Made by a program: the position numbers and the translations under genes | NCBI RefSeq assembly: GCF_007829835.1 | Contig: NZ_VIWP01000003.1 | Location: 310,001-374,000 of the forward strand | DNA: 64,000 bases | Origin: Neorhizobium alkalisoli | GTDB lineage: Bacteria; Pseudomonadota; Alphaproteobacteria; Rhizobiales; Rhizobiaceae | Reading direction: 5' to 3' | Notes under the pieces: generated by a model | Database searches by the model: none | Seen by the model: the letters and a program-made list of their open reading frames with translations, nothing else | Told to the model about the DNA's origin: nothing | In this document: positions 45,073 through 53,947 of the stretch, piece after piece | Position numbering within the stretch: the stretch's first letter is position 1 | Layout: each line of letters begins with the position of its first letter

Positions 45073-45169
45073 TCAAACGTCTCCGACACTGCGGCTTCAA
45101 CAACACCGGAGACCGGCCTGCGCCTGAAAGGCACAAACCGGGCTCCGAGCCTCATCGAAAGACAGCCGC

Positions 45170-46009
45170 TCATTGCGGGCTGACGTCGACCTTGAACCAC
45201 TTCATCGACAGGGTTTTTACGGTTCCGTCGGCCAGCGCCGACTTGATCGCCGCGCTAAACTTGTCGCGCAGATCCGTATCGGCCTTGCGGATGCCTAGAC
45301 CTTCGCCCTCGCCCCAGATCGAACCGGCGATTTCCGGGCCTGTAAAGGCAAGCGCGCCGCCAGCCGATTCGAAGGCGTTGTTGAAGTAGACGGCATCGTC
45401 GAAGCCGAGGTCGATACGGCCGTTCTGCAGGTCGAGATCGCGGTCGGCGCCGGTCTTGTATTCGCGGATTTCCGCGACGCTGCCAAAATTGTCATAAACG
45501 AACTTGGCATAGACGGTGGCCGCCTGGATGCCGATCGTCTTCCCCTTGAAAGCGGCCTTAAGCGCCTCGATCTCCTTCACGCCGGTCTGTCCAGCGGTCA
45601 TGGTGATCGTCGCGCCGGTGCCGGCAGCTTTTGCCAGCGGGCTGTCCTTGGCGGTCGCGAATGCGGCCGGCGTTGCGGCATAAGGAACGGTGAAATCGAT
45701 GACCTGCTTGCGTTCGTCGGTGATCGACAGCGCATCCATGATGACGTCGAACTTGCCGGCATTCAGCGCCGGGATCATGCCGTCCCAGTCGGAGGCGACG
45801 AGCTTGCATTCGATCTTGGCGCGCTCGCACAGGATTTTTGCAAGCTCCGGTTCGAAACCGCCGAGTGAACCATCGGCATTCGTCATGTTCCACGGCGCAT
45901 AGGCGCCTTCGAGCGTGATCGTGGCGCTCTTCCAGTCCTTGGCAAGCGCCGGCGAGGCGACGGCGGCAAGCGCGACCGAAGCGGACAAGGCAAAAACTTT
46001 GAAATTCAT
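45170..46009 (-). CDS. polar amino acid ABC transporter periplasmic binding protein
   Basis: A 279-residue SBP_bac_3 protein. The signal peptide is MNFKVFALSASVALAAVASPALA. Ligand-pocket features include EGAYAPWNMTNADGSLGGFEPELA, the VIMDALSITDERKQVIDFT segment with the carboxylate-binding arginine, and LDLQNGRIDLGFDDA. GlnH/HisJ/OccT-type proteins bind amino acids or opines. First gene of the operon ending with the lyase-like enzyme. ATG 46009 follows AGGAG by ten bases. Confidence 0.9.
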   Translation of the reverse strand: MNFKVFALSASVALAAVASPALAKDWKSATITLEGAYAPWNMTNADGSLGGFEPELAKILCERAKIECKLVASDWDGMIPALNAGKFDVIMDALSITDERKQVIDFTVPYAATPAAFATAKDSPLAKAAGTGATITMTAGQTGVKEIEALKAAFKGKTIGIQAATVYAKFVYDNFGSVAEIREYKTGADRDLDLQNGRIDLGFDDAVYFNNAFESAGGALAFTGPEIAGSIWGEGEGLGIRKADTDLRDKFSAAIKSALADGTVKTLSMKWFKVDVSPQ

Positions 46010-46231
46010 GATCCCAATTCTCCTCTGGGGTTCTGCAATATCATCGCAGCTGCCGATCTGACGCCGGCTTGCCCGCCATTCCGGCCCCGAAAACCGGGAG
46101 CTTGAGAACAGGCGGTGGAGCAACAATATGAGACATTATGGGATATGCAAGCGACATCCGCCGCTTTGGAAGGCGGCTTGAAATGGCGCAAAAAGAATAG
46201 GCAGATTTTTGGTATCGACCGCCAGCCGACG

Positions 46232-47041
46232 TCAGGCCAGCTCGGGATAACCCAGCGCCGCCGCCTGTCTTTCCAGATCGAGCAGCGCCTCGTAATCGGC
46301 ATCTGACAACACTTCGAAACCGACAAGCGCCAGCGTATCACGAACGTCGGCAAGCGCCGGTTCGGACAGTGCCGCAAACAGCGCGGCACGCAACACGGCA
46401 ACGTCATCGTCGCTGGTCGAGATGGCCGTGATCATCGCAAGCCCCGGCCCGGAAGGAGTTTCATCCAGAACCGTTACCCTGTCCAGAAGCTGCGGCGCAA
46501 AGCGATTGAGATGGCCGAAGGTGACGCAGTCGATTGCCGCGCAATCCGCCCTGCCCTCGGAAACCGCGGCAATGCTTGCCACATGCGCGCCGGCCTCGAA
46601 CACGCGATCGAAGAATTTCTGGCCGTTCGCAAAGGGCGCGATTGCGGCACGAAACACGTTCGTCCCGGAATTGCTCTCAAAACTGTTCACCGCAGCGACG
46701 CGGCCGCGAAGGTCGGCCAACGAGGTATAACCCGCATCCTTGCGCATGATGATCAAACTGCGCGTATTCGGCCCGTCGCATCCGCGATAGGAATAACAGG
46801 GTGTCGCGATCAGCCGAACCCGATCGCGGAAGGTGGCAGCATAAGGATGGCCGCAGATCTGCGACAGGAGAAGATCGGGCCTTGCCCAGGCATGGTCATA
46901 AGCAACGCTCCGGTCGATCATGTCAGGAACGTCGGCAAGCCCTGCCTGACGAAGATAATCGCGAATGAAGGCCCAGAACGCGTCGGTCGCCTCTTCCACG
47001 GGTTTCGGCGCGACATACATGGCAAGGCTGGCGAGACGCAA
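46232..47041 (-). CDS. PhnD-like substrate-binding fold protein without signal peptide
   Basis: A protein of about 269 residues with the PhnD/SsuA periplasmic-binding fold: SLAMYVAPKPVEEATDAFW, ICGHPYAATFRDRVRLIATP, the SLADLRGRVAAVNSFESNSGTNVFRAA ligand loop and AAIDCVTFGHLNRF. These are typical of phosphonate/phosphite binding relatives. No signal peptide is visible, so it seems cytoplasmic, unlike a transport component, and no permease or ATPase adjoins. The start is uncertain: TTG 47041 (GGAG seven bases upstream), GTG 47047 or ATG 47020. It follows the pyruvyl-transferase-like gene by 74 bases on the same strand. Confidence 0.75.
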   Translation of the reverse strand: MRLASLAMYVAPKPVEEATDAFWAFIRDYLRQAGLADVPDMIDRSVAYDHAWARPDLLLSQICGHPYAATFRDRVRLIATPCYSYRGCDGPNTRSLIIMRKDAGYTSLADLRGRVAAVNSFESNSGTNVFRAAIAPFANGQKFFDRVFEAGAHVASIAAVSEGRADCAAIDCVTFGHLNRFAPQLLDRVTVLDETPSGPGLAMITAISTSDDDVAVLRAALFAALSEPALADVRDTLALVGFEVLSDADYEALLDLERQAAALGYPELA

Positions 47042-47115
47042 TTTCACTCTCCGCTCGGCAAAGGCTTCTCTGGGGCTTCGTCTGAAAAGATCCCGGGCGA
47101 CAGCGCCCGAGCCGC

Positions 47116-48168
47116 TTATTTCTTCTTGTCGGACCGTCTCAGCTCGGCAACGTCGTGCTGCAGGATCAGGCCGGTCAGAACCGGATGTTCCCAGATCGTC
47201 TCGCCTGGCCTCGCCGAGATCGGATTGTAATCGACCGGGAAGGCATCGATCAGCGCCTGCTCGTCGATCGTCTTCGGCTTCCAGGCCGCATCCACTGCCG
47301 CCATCAAGGCGTGCCAGTCGGTCTTTTCGGTGGCCGACTGGCCGTAGATCGGCAGGCTCGACATGCCGAGGCCACGATAAAGATCGATGACGCGCAGATC
47401 GATCGGCGAACCATCTGCGAGCGAGCGGTCCTGCAATCCGTTGTTCTGAACCGGGTGGCCGAAATGCAGGCACGGAATGCCATAGCTTTCCGCAAACACC
47501 ATGCCATGCAAGCTGGTGGAAACCAGCCGTTCGCAGGCCAGCATCTCGTCGATATTCTCGCCGATCGCGCCGACGCGGATATCGCTCACCGTGTTGATGA
47601 TATGGATATCGTCCTTCAGCTCATCGGGAATGTGATACCGAACGAGCTCTTCGCGCACATGCGCTTCCGTCGCGCGGTCCGACAGTTCGGACAGATGCAC
47701 GATCACGCCGAGCTTCCACTTCTTCTCGATCTTCGGCGCATAGAAGCGCGGCAGCAGCCAGACTGGGTCGCCGTAAATACCAACGGTGCCCTCGGCCTTG
47801 CCTGTCAGAAGTTTTTCGGAAACCGGACCGCGCGTCGCATGCACGATGAAATTCCAGTCCGGCTCGATGACGAAGGGCTTGCGCTCCTCCGCTGCCGCAG
47901 ACGGATTGGACCAGGGCGAAGAACCAGTGCCCCAGAAATGCACCTCACCGCCGGAAAAGCCGTGACCAACCGTACCGACGCAGCCCATGCGCAGCGACTG
48001 CGACTTGGTCGGCACGCGCCGCACGTCCAAACCGGACATCAGCGCCACCATGACCGGGCTCAGCGCATCACCGATATTCAGGTAATCCATGGTGGTCGTG
48101 GAACCTGCCCATGCCAGCGGCACATAACCGTTCTGACGCGAGAAATTAGCCAGGGAATTGTTCTTCAT
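47116..48168 (-). CDS. polysaccharide pyruvyl transferase family protein
   Basis: A 350-residue protein resembling the CsaB/ExoV pyruvyl transferase superfamily: DYLNIGDALSPVMVALMSGLDVRRV near the N-terminus, GGEVHFWGTGSS, the middle VGIYGDPVWLLPRFY and the late ERLVSTSLHGMVFAESYGIPCLHFG motif with the conserved histidine. ExoV relatives add ketal pyruvate to exopolysaccharide sugars. No exo genes are nearby, so the acceptor is unknown. The start is uncertain: ATG 48168 fits the family but has a poor ribosome site; ATG 48210 is possible. Divergent from the MocR regulator. Confidence 0.78.
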   Translation of the reverse strand: MKNNSLANFSRQNGYVPLAWAGSTTTMDYLNIGDALSPVMVALMSGLDVRRVPTKSQSLRMGCVGTVGHGFSGGEVHFWGTGSSPWSNPSAAAEERKPFVIEPDWNFIVHATRGPVSEKLLTGKAEGTVGIYGDPVWLLPRFYAPKIEKKWKLGVIVHLSELSDRATEAHVREELVRYHIPDELKDDIHIINTVSDIRVGAIGENIDEMLACERLVSTSLHGMVFAESYGIPCLHFGHPVQNNGLQDRSLADGSPIDLRVIDLYRGLGMSSLPIYGQSATEKTDWHALMAAVDAAWKPKTIDEQALIDAFPVDYNPISARPGETIWEHPVLTGLILQHDVAELRRSDKKK

Positions 48169-48391
48169 GGGATTCGCTATGGTCCGCCAATGGTTTGGAT
48201 CTGGGCGCATATCTGCCGGCCGCACGAGTAAGGTTTTGGGCTCGGCAATGTCAAGCGAAGGTTGCCGAAGTAGCGGACAAATGAAGAGATGCGCATCAAC
48301 TGCTGTTACCAGCCGCAGACAAGGCCCATGGACTTTCAGGTGTATTCGGTAAACTTTACCCGCATGGCCCGGTTCTTGCTTCGAAAAGACC

Positions 48392-49906
48392 ATGACGATC
48401 TCCCAGCGAAACCTTCCCTTTCAGGCCGAACCTGCCTGGCGCCGCGTCTTTCGCGATCTCGATCGTGACGGGCAGGCGCTGAATATCCAGGTGCGGCGCA
48501 TGATCGTCGAGGCCGTTGAAACCGGCGTATTGTTGGCGGATGCGCGCCTGCCGTCAACGCGGGACCTGGCGCTTTATCTCGGCATCGGCCGCAACACCGT
48601 GACTGCCGTCTACCAGCAACTGATCGACGAAGGCCTGCTTGCCTCGCGCAACAGAAGCGGAATCTATGTCGCTGCCGCGATAAAGCCCGCCACGGTCGAG
48701 AAGACAGCCAGGCCGCCCGCCGATTGGTCGTCGCGATTTGCGATCGAACCATCCCGGTTGTCTCAGATCGTCAAACCGAAGGACTGGCGCAGCTACCCCT
48801 ACCCTTTTCTCTCGGGCCAATACGATCCCGGCCTGTTCCCGACCAACAACTGGCGCGAGGCGGTGCGCGCCACGTCCAGCGTCCAGGAAATTCAGGTCTG
48901 GGCCGCCGACATGATCGATGACGATGATCCGGACCTGATCGAACAGCTCAGGATCCAGGTCCTGCCGCGCCGGGGCATCTTTGCGCATCCGGGCGAGGTC
49001 ATGGTGACGGTCGGCTCGCAGCAGGCGCTGTCCATGCTCGTTCAGCTTCTGGTTAGCCGCGATACGGCAGCCGGCATGGAGGATCCCGGTTATCCCGACC
49101 TGCGCAACATGCTGAAGCTTGCCACCGACCGGCCGGTCTATCTCGCCAGCGACCACCATGGCGTCATTCCCGATGCGAGCTTCGCCGGATGCAAGACGGT
49201 TTTCGTCACACCCGGCCACCAATGCCCCACGACCCTTGTCATGCCGCAATCCCGGCGCCAGTCGCTGCTCGATGCCGCCACGTGCCAGGACGTTCTTATC
49301 GTCGAGGATGATTACGATGCCGACCTTTCGATCGAAAACGACAGCACCATTCCGTCCCTGAAAAGCCTCGATCGCGAAGACCGGGTCATCTATGTCGGCA
49401 GCTTTTCCAAGGTTCTGGCCCCCGGGCTGCGCATCGGCTATGTGGTCGCGCCAAAACAGGTGATCGACGAACTGCGCGTTCTGCGTCGCCTGATGCTGCG
49501 GCATCCGCCGACCAACAACCAGCGTTCGCTCGCCACCTTCATCGCGCTCGGCCACTATCGCCAGCATCTCGCCCGCGCCGGCACCACCATTCTCGAGCGC
49601 GCCCAGCTGATGGCAAAGATCCTGCCGGAGGTCATGCCCTCCTGCCGCTTCCGGCGTGACGATGGCGCAACCAGTTTCTGGATCGAGGGACCGGCGCACC
49701 TCGATTGCCGCGTCCTAGTCGAGAGCGCCCGCGCACAGGGCGTGCTGATCGAGATGGGCAATATCTTCTTTTCCGGCACCGACCGGGGCCAGAACTTTTT
49801 CCGCATCGGTTTTGCCTCGATCGCCACAAACCGTATCGAGGCGGGTCTGATCAGGCTCGGCGCCCTCGTCGAAGACCTTTGCAGGACAAACGGCACGCGC
49901 GCTTAA
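48392..49906 (+). CDS. MocR/GabR/PdxR-type regulator (GntR HTH + aminotransferase-like domain)
   Basis: A 504-residue fusion. Residues about 25-100 form a GntR winged helix (ADARLPSTRDLALYLGIGRNTVTAVYQQL). From about 120 to the end is a type I aminotransferase-like domain with the PLP-binding lysine in VGSFSKVLAPGLRIGY near residue 340 and IVEDDYDADL upstream. MocR proteins sense PLP adducts of amines and control nearby aminotransferase or PLP genes. The class III aminotransferase gene starts 123 bases downstream and is the likely target (inference). Confidence 0.9.
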   Translation: MTISQRNLPFQAEPAWRRVFRDLDRDGQALNIQVRRMIVEAVETGVLLADARLPSTRDLALYLGIGRNTVTAVYQQLIDEGLLASRNRSGIYVAAAIKPATVEKTARPPADWSSRFAIEPSRLSQIVKPKDWRSYPYPFLSGQYDPGLFPTNNWREAVRATSSVQEIQVWAADMIDDDDPDLIEQLRIQVLPRRGIFAHPGEVMVTVGSQQALSMLVQLLVSRDTAAGMEDPGYPDLRNMLKLATDRPVYLASDHHGVIPDASFAGCKTVFVTPGHQCPTTLVMPQSRRQSLLDAATCQDVLIVEDDYDADLSIENDSTIPSLKSLDREDRVIYVGSFSKVLAPGLRIGYVVAPKQVIDELRVLRRLMLRHPPTNNQRSLATFIALGHYRQHLARAGTTILERAQLMAKILPEVMPSCRFRRDDGATSFWIEGPAHLDCRVLVESARAQGVLIEMGNIFFSGTDRGQNFFRIGFASIATNRIEAGLIRLGALVEDLCRTNGTRA

Positions 49907-50029
49907 AGCTCGGCCGGTGGGAACCAGATGCGACTTTCGAGGGAGCCAGAAGCGCAAACCGAAGTCCCATGCGAATTGTCCATGTTACGTTTCGGCATCA
50001 CCCACCCTCCGCAGCCAGGGAGACGCCCC

Positions 50030-51412
50030 GTGAACATCGCCGCGCAGCCCAACGATATCCGTGACGTCATCGAGGCGGATCGTGCCAATGTCTGGCATCA
50101 CCTGACCCAGCACAAGCCGTTCGAGACCGTCGATCCGCGCATCTTCGTCGAGGGCAAGGGCATGCGCGTCTGGGATGCGACGGGCAAGGAATATCTGGAT
50201 GCGCTGTCGGGCGGTGTGTGGACCGTCAATGTCGGCTTCGGCCGTACGTCGATCGCCGATGCCGTCCGCGACCAACTCGTGCAGCTCAACTATTTCGCCA
50301 ATTCGGCGGGCTCGATCGCCGGCGCAAAATTCGCGCAAAAACTGATCTCGAAAATGCCGGGCATGAGCCGCGTCTATTATTCGAATTCCGGCTCGGAGGC
50401 GAACGAGAAGGTTTTTAAAATGGTGCGCCAGATGGCGCATCGCCATCACGGCGGCAAGAAATACAAGATCCTCTACCGCGAGCGCGACTATCACGGCACG
50501 ACGATCGCAGCCCTCGCCGCCGCCGGCCAGCAGCAGCGGCGGGAACAATACGGCCCGATGCCGCCCGGCTTCGTCGAAGTTCCGCATTGCCTCGAATATC
50601 GCAGCCAGTATGGCGAGATCGACAATTACGGTGAACGCGCCGCCGAAGCGATCGAGGAAGTCATCCTGCGCGAAGGGCCTGACACGATCGGTCTCTTATG
50701 TCTCGAACCGGTGACAGCCGGCGGCGGCGTCATCGTGCCGCCCAAGGGGTATTGGGAAAAGGTCCAGGAGATCTGCCGGAAATACGACATTCTCCTACAT
50801 ATCGACGAGGTCGTCTGCGGCGTCGGCCGCACGGGCCTCTGGTTCGGTTACCAGAATTACGGCATTGAGCCGGATTTCGTCACCATGGCCAAGGGCGTCG
50901 CCTCCGGTTACGCGGCGATCTCATGCACGGTGACGACGGAAAAAGTCTTCGAGATGTTCAAGGACGATGCCGACGATCCGATGTCCTATTTTCGCGATAT
51001 CTCCACCTTCGGCGGCTGTGTCGCGGGGCCGGCAGCAGCGCTCGAAAACATGCGCATCATCGAGGATGAAGGCCTGCTCGACAACACGCTTGCCATGGGC
51101 AAAAGGCTGGTCGGCAATCTCGAGGCCCTGATGGAACGCCACGCCGTGATCGGTGACGTCCGCGGCGCCGGCCTGTTCTGCGGCGCCGAACTGGTCGCCG
51201 ACCGCAAGACCAAGGAGCCGGTTGCCGAAAAACTGGTGCAGGCCGTCGTTGCCGATTGCGCCGCCCAGGGCGTCATCATCGGCGCGACCAACCGGTCGCT
51301 GCCGGGGCTGAACAACACGCTCTGCCTCGCACCGGCGCTAATTGCGAAGGAGACGGATATCGACGGGATAACCGAGGCGATCGGCAAGGCGCTGACCAAG
51401 GTGTTCGGATAA
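50030..51412 (+). CDS. class III PLP-dependent aminotransferase
   Basis: A 460-residue omega-type aminotransferase. The PLP lysine is in VTMAKGVASGY (near residue 288), preceded by LLHIDEVVCGVGRTG; YYSNSGSEANEKVFKMVRQ binds phosphate and YHGTTIAALAA follows. The start is GTG 50030 (GGAG seven bases upstream); earlier in-frame ATGs give non-family sequence. Relatives transaminate taurine, beta-alanine, putrescine or other terminal amines to pyruvate or 2-oxoglutarate. With a MocR regulator upstream, and an agmatinase-like gene and polyamine transporter 1.5 kb on, a terminal diamine substrate is a fair inference. Confidence 0.87.
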   Translation: MNIAAQPNDIRDVIEADRANVWHHLTQHKPFETVDPRIFVEGKGMRVWDATGKEYLDALSGGVWTVNVGFGRTSIADAVRDQLVQLNYFANSAGSIAGAKFAQKLISKMPGMSRVYYSNSGSEANEKVFKMVRQMAHRHHGGKKYKILYRERDYHGTTIAALAAAGQQQRREQYGPMPPGFVEVPHCLEYRSQYGEIDNYGERAAEAIEEVILREGPDTIGLLCLEPVTAGGGVIVPPKGYWEKVQEICRKYDILLHIDEVVCGVGRTGLWFGYQNYGIEPDFVTMAKGVASGYAAISCTVTTEKVFEMFKDDADDPMSYFRDISTFGGCVAGPAAALENMRIIEDEGLLDNTLAMGKRLVGNLEALMERHAVIGDVRGAGLFCGAELVADRKTKEPVAEKLVQAVVADCAAQGVIIGATNRSLPGLNNTLCLAPALIAKETDIDGITEAIGKALTKVFG

Positions 51413-51429
51413 AACTGCGGTAGCTGGCG

Positions 51430-51566
51430 CCCCTCACCCTAACCCTCTCCCCGTAAACGGGGCGAGGGGACGTGGCTCATGTTATGTCTGAGAGGGACGG
51501 ATAGGTTGCGGCATATCCCTTCTCCCCGTCAGAACGGAGAGAAGGGGCCGGCAGGCGGATGAGGGG
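51430..51566. repeat. rhizobial-type composite palindromic intergenic repeat
   Basis: A 137-base element bounded by CCCCTCACCCT and GATGAGGGG. It contains the hairpin CCTCTCCCCGT/ACGGGGCGAGG and a second CTTCTCCCCGTC ... GGAGAGAAGG hairpin. I recognise this as a widespread intergenic repeat of Rhizobiales. It lies between the convergent aminotransferase and SDR genes and may end both transcripts. Confidence 0.75.
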
Positions 51567-51605
51567 CAAAACACTCGGTAGGAGGCGTCCCCAAGATCCC
51601 TCACC

Positions 51606-52358
51606 CTACCCCCTGAAAATCTGGAACGGCGCCCAGGACTGGCTGACCGGCATGATCTCGACGCTGTTGATATTCACATGCTTCGGCAGCGACGCGACCC
51701 AGTAGATGGTCTCGGCAATGTCTTCCGGCTGCAGCGGGTTGGCGCCGGCATAAAGCTTGTCATAGGCTTCCTGATTGCCGCCGGTGCGCACGAGCGTAAA
51801 TTCGCTCTCCGCCATGCCGGGCTCGATGGACGTCACACGCACGCCCTTGGCAGAAAGGTCGCTGCGAAGGCCGAGCGAAAACTGCCGGACGAATGCCTTG
51901 GTGGCGCCATAGACATTGCCGCCCGGATAAGGCCAGTTCGATGCGATGGAGGCGAGATTGACGATGATCCCCTTCTCGGCAATCAGCGTATCGAGCAGCA
52001 GCCGCGTGATCGTCACCAGACCGGTGACATTCGTATCGATCATCGTCTTCCACTGATTGAGATCGCTTTCCTGCGCCGGCGCGGTACCGAGCGCCAGCCC
52101 GGCATTGTTGACGAGCGCGGTGATCGCCCTGAACTCGGCCGGCAGTTCCGCAAGCGCCGCCTCGGTTGCGGCTTCGTCGCGAATGTCGAAGCAGAGCGCA
52201 TGCGCCCGCTTCGGCCCGCCCAGTTCGGTGACCAGTGCATCCAGCCTGTCCTTGCGGCGGCCGGTGAGCACGACATTCCAGCCCTCCTTGACGAAACGCT
52301 GCGCTGCGGCCTTGCCGAACCCGGCCGTGGCACCGGTGATGAGAGCTATCTGGGGCAT
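51606..52358 (-). CDS. SDR family oxidoreductase (YdfG-like)
   Basis: A 250-residue SDR. TGATAGFG (residue 8) is the nucleotide loop, NNAGLALG the core, IASNWPYPGGNVYGATK the Ser-Tyr-Lys active site and IPEDIAETIYWVASLPKHVNINSVEIMP the YdfG-type C-terminus. YdfG relatives oxidise serine, threonine and 3-hydroxy acids with NADP+. ATG 52358 with AAGGA seven bases upstream is preferred; a longer frame upstream gives unrelated sequence. Confidence 0.88.
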   Translation of the reverse strand: MPQIALITGATAGFGKAAAQRFVKEGWNVVLTGRRKDRLDALVTELGGPKRAHALCFDIRDEAATEAALAELPAEFRAITALVNNAGLALGTAPAQESDLNQWKTMIDTNVTGLVTITRLLLDTLIAEKGIIVNLASIASNWPYPGGNVYGATKAFVRQFSLGLRSDLSAKGVRVTSIEPGMAESEFTLVRTGGNQEAYDKLYAGANPLQPEDIAETIYWVASLPKHVNINSVEIMPVSQSWAPFQIFRG

Positions 52359-52893
52359 GAATCGATCCTTTTCTTTCGCATTGCAGCAAAGTCTATGCGG
52401 ACGAAGGCGATCACGTAAACCGTCTGCATGCGGCGGATGGCGCGAGAAAAACATCCCCCCGTCACCGCCTCGCCCCTGTCACGCTGCACCCTGTCCAGCC
52501 AAGGCACTGTCGCTGATAGAACGGTCTTAGCCGCAGGCTGCAAAGCGATGACAGATCCAGAATATTTTGACCATGGAACCAGAGATATTCGGTGCTCGCC
52601 ACATCTAGCAGCATGATCAAAATTGGCAAACCGCGTTGTTTTCAATGGCTAAATTTCACAAACCCGGTTTCGAGCGCCGCGCATATGGCTGGCAGGCCTG
52701 AACAATCCGCAGGCGTCTCGCCAAATTTATGAACGCCGGAATGGCGCGCATTTGTGCGGTTGCATTCACGCAAGCCTAAAACCTTTGGCAATGTGTCCGG
52801 AGACGCCGCCCTCCCGCCAAATATCCCGTTGTCAGCCCCGATCATCGTGCTAGCCTGTGGCCAATAACAGCGGCAAAGCCGCCAAGGGGATCT
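52359..52893. other. 535-base gap, divergent promoter region, no gene seen
   Basis: Between the YdfG-like SDR and the agmatinase-like gene. Short frames exist on both strands, but none has family features or a good ribosome site. No RNA, repeat or terminator is recognised. It is more AT-rich in places (52600-52680) than its surroundings. Confidence 0.4.
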
Positions 52894-53871
52894 ATGAGTT
52901 CAGGCAATTTTCATCCGGTTTCCGGCGTCGATCTTCCGCGCTTTGCAGGCATTGCCACATTCATGCGGCTGCCGCATATCGGGCTGGACGATCCACGCCT
53001 GGCCGAGGTCGAGATCGGCCTGATCGGCGTTCCCTGGGATGGCGGCACCACCAACCGACCGGGCCCCCGCCACGCGCCCCGCCAGCTGCGCGACTATTCC
53101 TCCATGGTCCGCTTCCAGAACGGCGCGACCAAGGTAAAACCCTATGACCTGGCGCGCTGCGCCGATCTCGGCGATGTCGGCATCAACCCGGCCGACGTGC
53201 AGGATTCGCTATCCCGCATCACCGCCTTCTACGACCGCGTGAAGGCGGCTGGCATCATGCCGCTCACCGCTGGTGGCGACCATCTCTCCTCCCTGCCGAT
53301 CCTGCGGTCACTGGCCAGGGACAAGCCGCTCGGCATGGTGCATTTCGACAGCCATACAGATCTCTTCCATTCCTATTTCGGCGGCTTCAAATACACCCAT
53401 GGCACGCCCTTCCGCCGCGCCATCGAGGAAGGCCTGCTCGATCCGAAGCGCGTCTGCATGATCGGCATTCGGGGCCCCGCCTATGATTTCGAGGACCGCG
53501 ACTTTGCCGATTCCGTCGGCATAAGGGTAATCCCGATCGAGGAGTTTCACGCCCGCGGTGTGGCCGATGTCATGGCCGAGGCGCGCGAAATCGCAGGCTC
53601 CGACGAAACCTATGTCAGCTACGATATCGACTTCATCGATCCCGCCTTTGCGCCGGGGACCGGAACGCCGGAAATCGGCGGCCCGAACAGCTTTCAGGCG
53701 CTCGAAGTGGTCCGCGGGCTGCGCGGCCTGAACATCGTCGGCGCCGACCTCGTGGAAGTTTCACCGCCCTTTGACATGAACGGCACGACGGCCTTTCTCG
53801 GCATCACCGTCATGTTCGAACTGCTTTGCGTGCTTGCCGAATGCAGAGCGAATAAAGTGCAGGGCGCATAA
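52894..53871 (+). CDS. agmatinase/guanidino-acid ureohydrolase family protein
   Basis: A 325-residue binuclear-manganese hydrolase. Metal ligands appear as GGDHLSSLP (near residue 127), HFDSHTDLF (near 150) and SYDIDFIDPAFAPGTGTPEIGG (near 248). The middle motif is DSHTD instead of the usual DAHTD; aspartates and histidine are retained, so activity should be preserved. Family members split agmatine, guanidinobutyrate or similar to an amine plus urea. Directly upstream of a polyamine-type ABC transporter, so the imported compound is probably its substrate. AAGGGG precedes the ATG. Confidence 0.88.
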   Translation: MSSGNFHPVSGVDLPRFAGIATFMRLPHIGLDDPRLAEVEIGLIGVPWDGGTTNRPGPRHAPRQLRDYSSMVRFQNGATKVKPYDLARCADLGDVGINPADVQDSLSRITAFYDRVKAAGIMPLTAGGDHLSSLPILRSLARDKPLGMVHFDSHTDLFHSYFGGFKYTHGTPFRRAIEEGLLDPKRVCMIGIRGPAYDFEDRDFADSVGIRVIPIEEFHARGVADVMAEAREIAGSDETYVSYDIDFIDPAFAPGTGTPEIGGPNSFQALEVVRGLRGLNIVGADLVEVSPPFDMNGTTAFLGITVMFELLCVLAECRANKVQGA

Positions 53872-53947
53872 ACTGCAATCTTAAACCCAACAAGACCGGA
53901 AAACCGGCGGGAACAGTCCAACGCAACAGAAAACTGGGAGCTTACCG

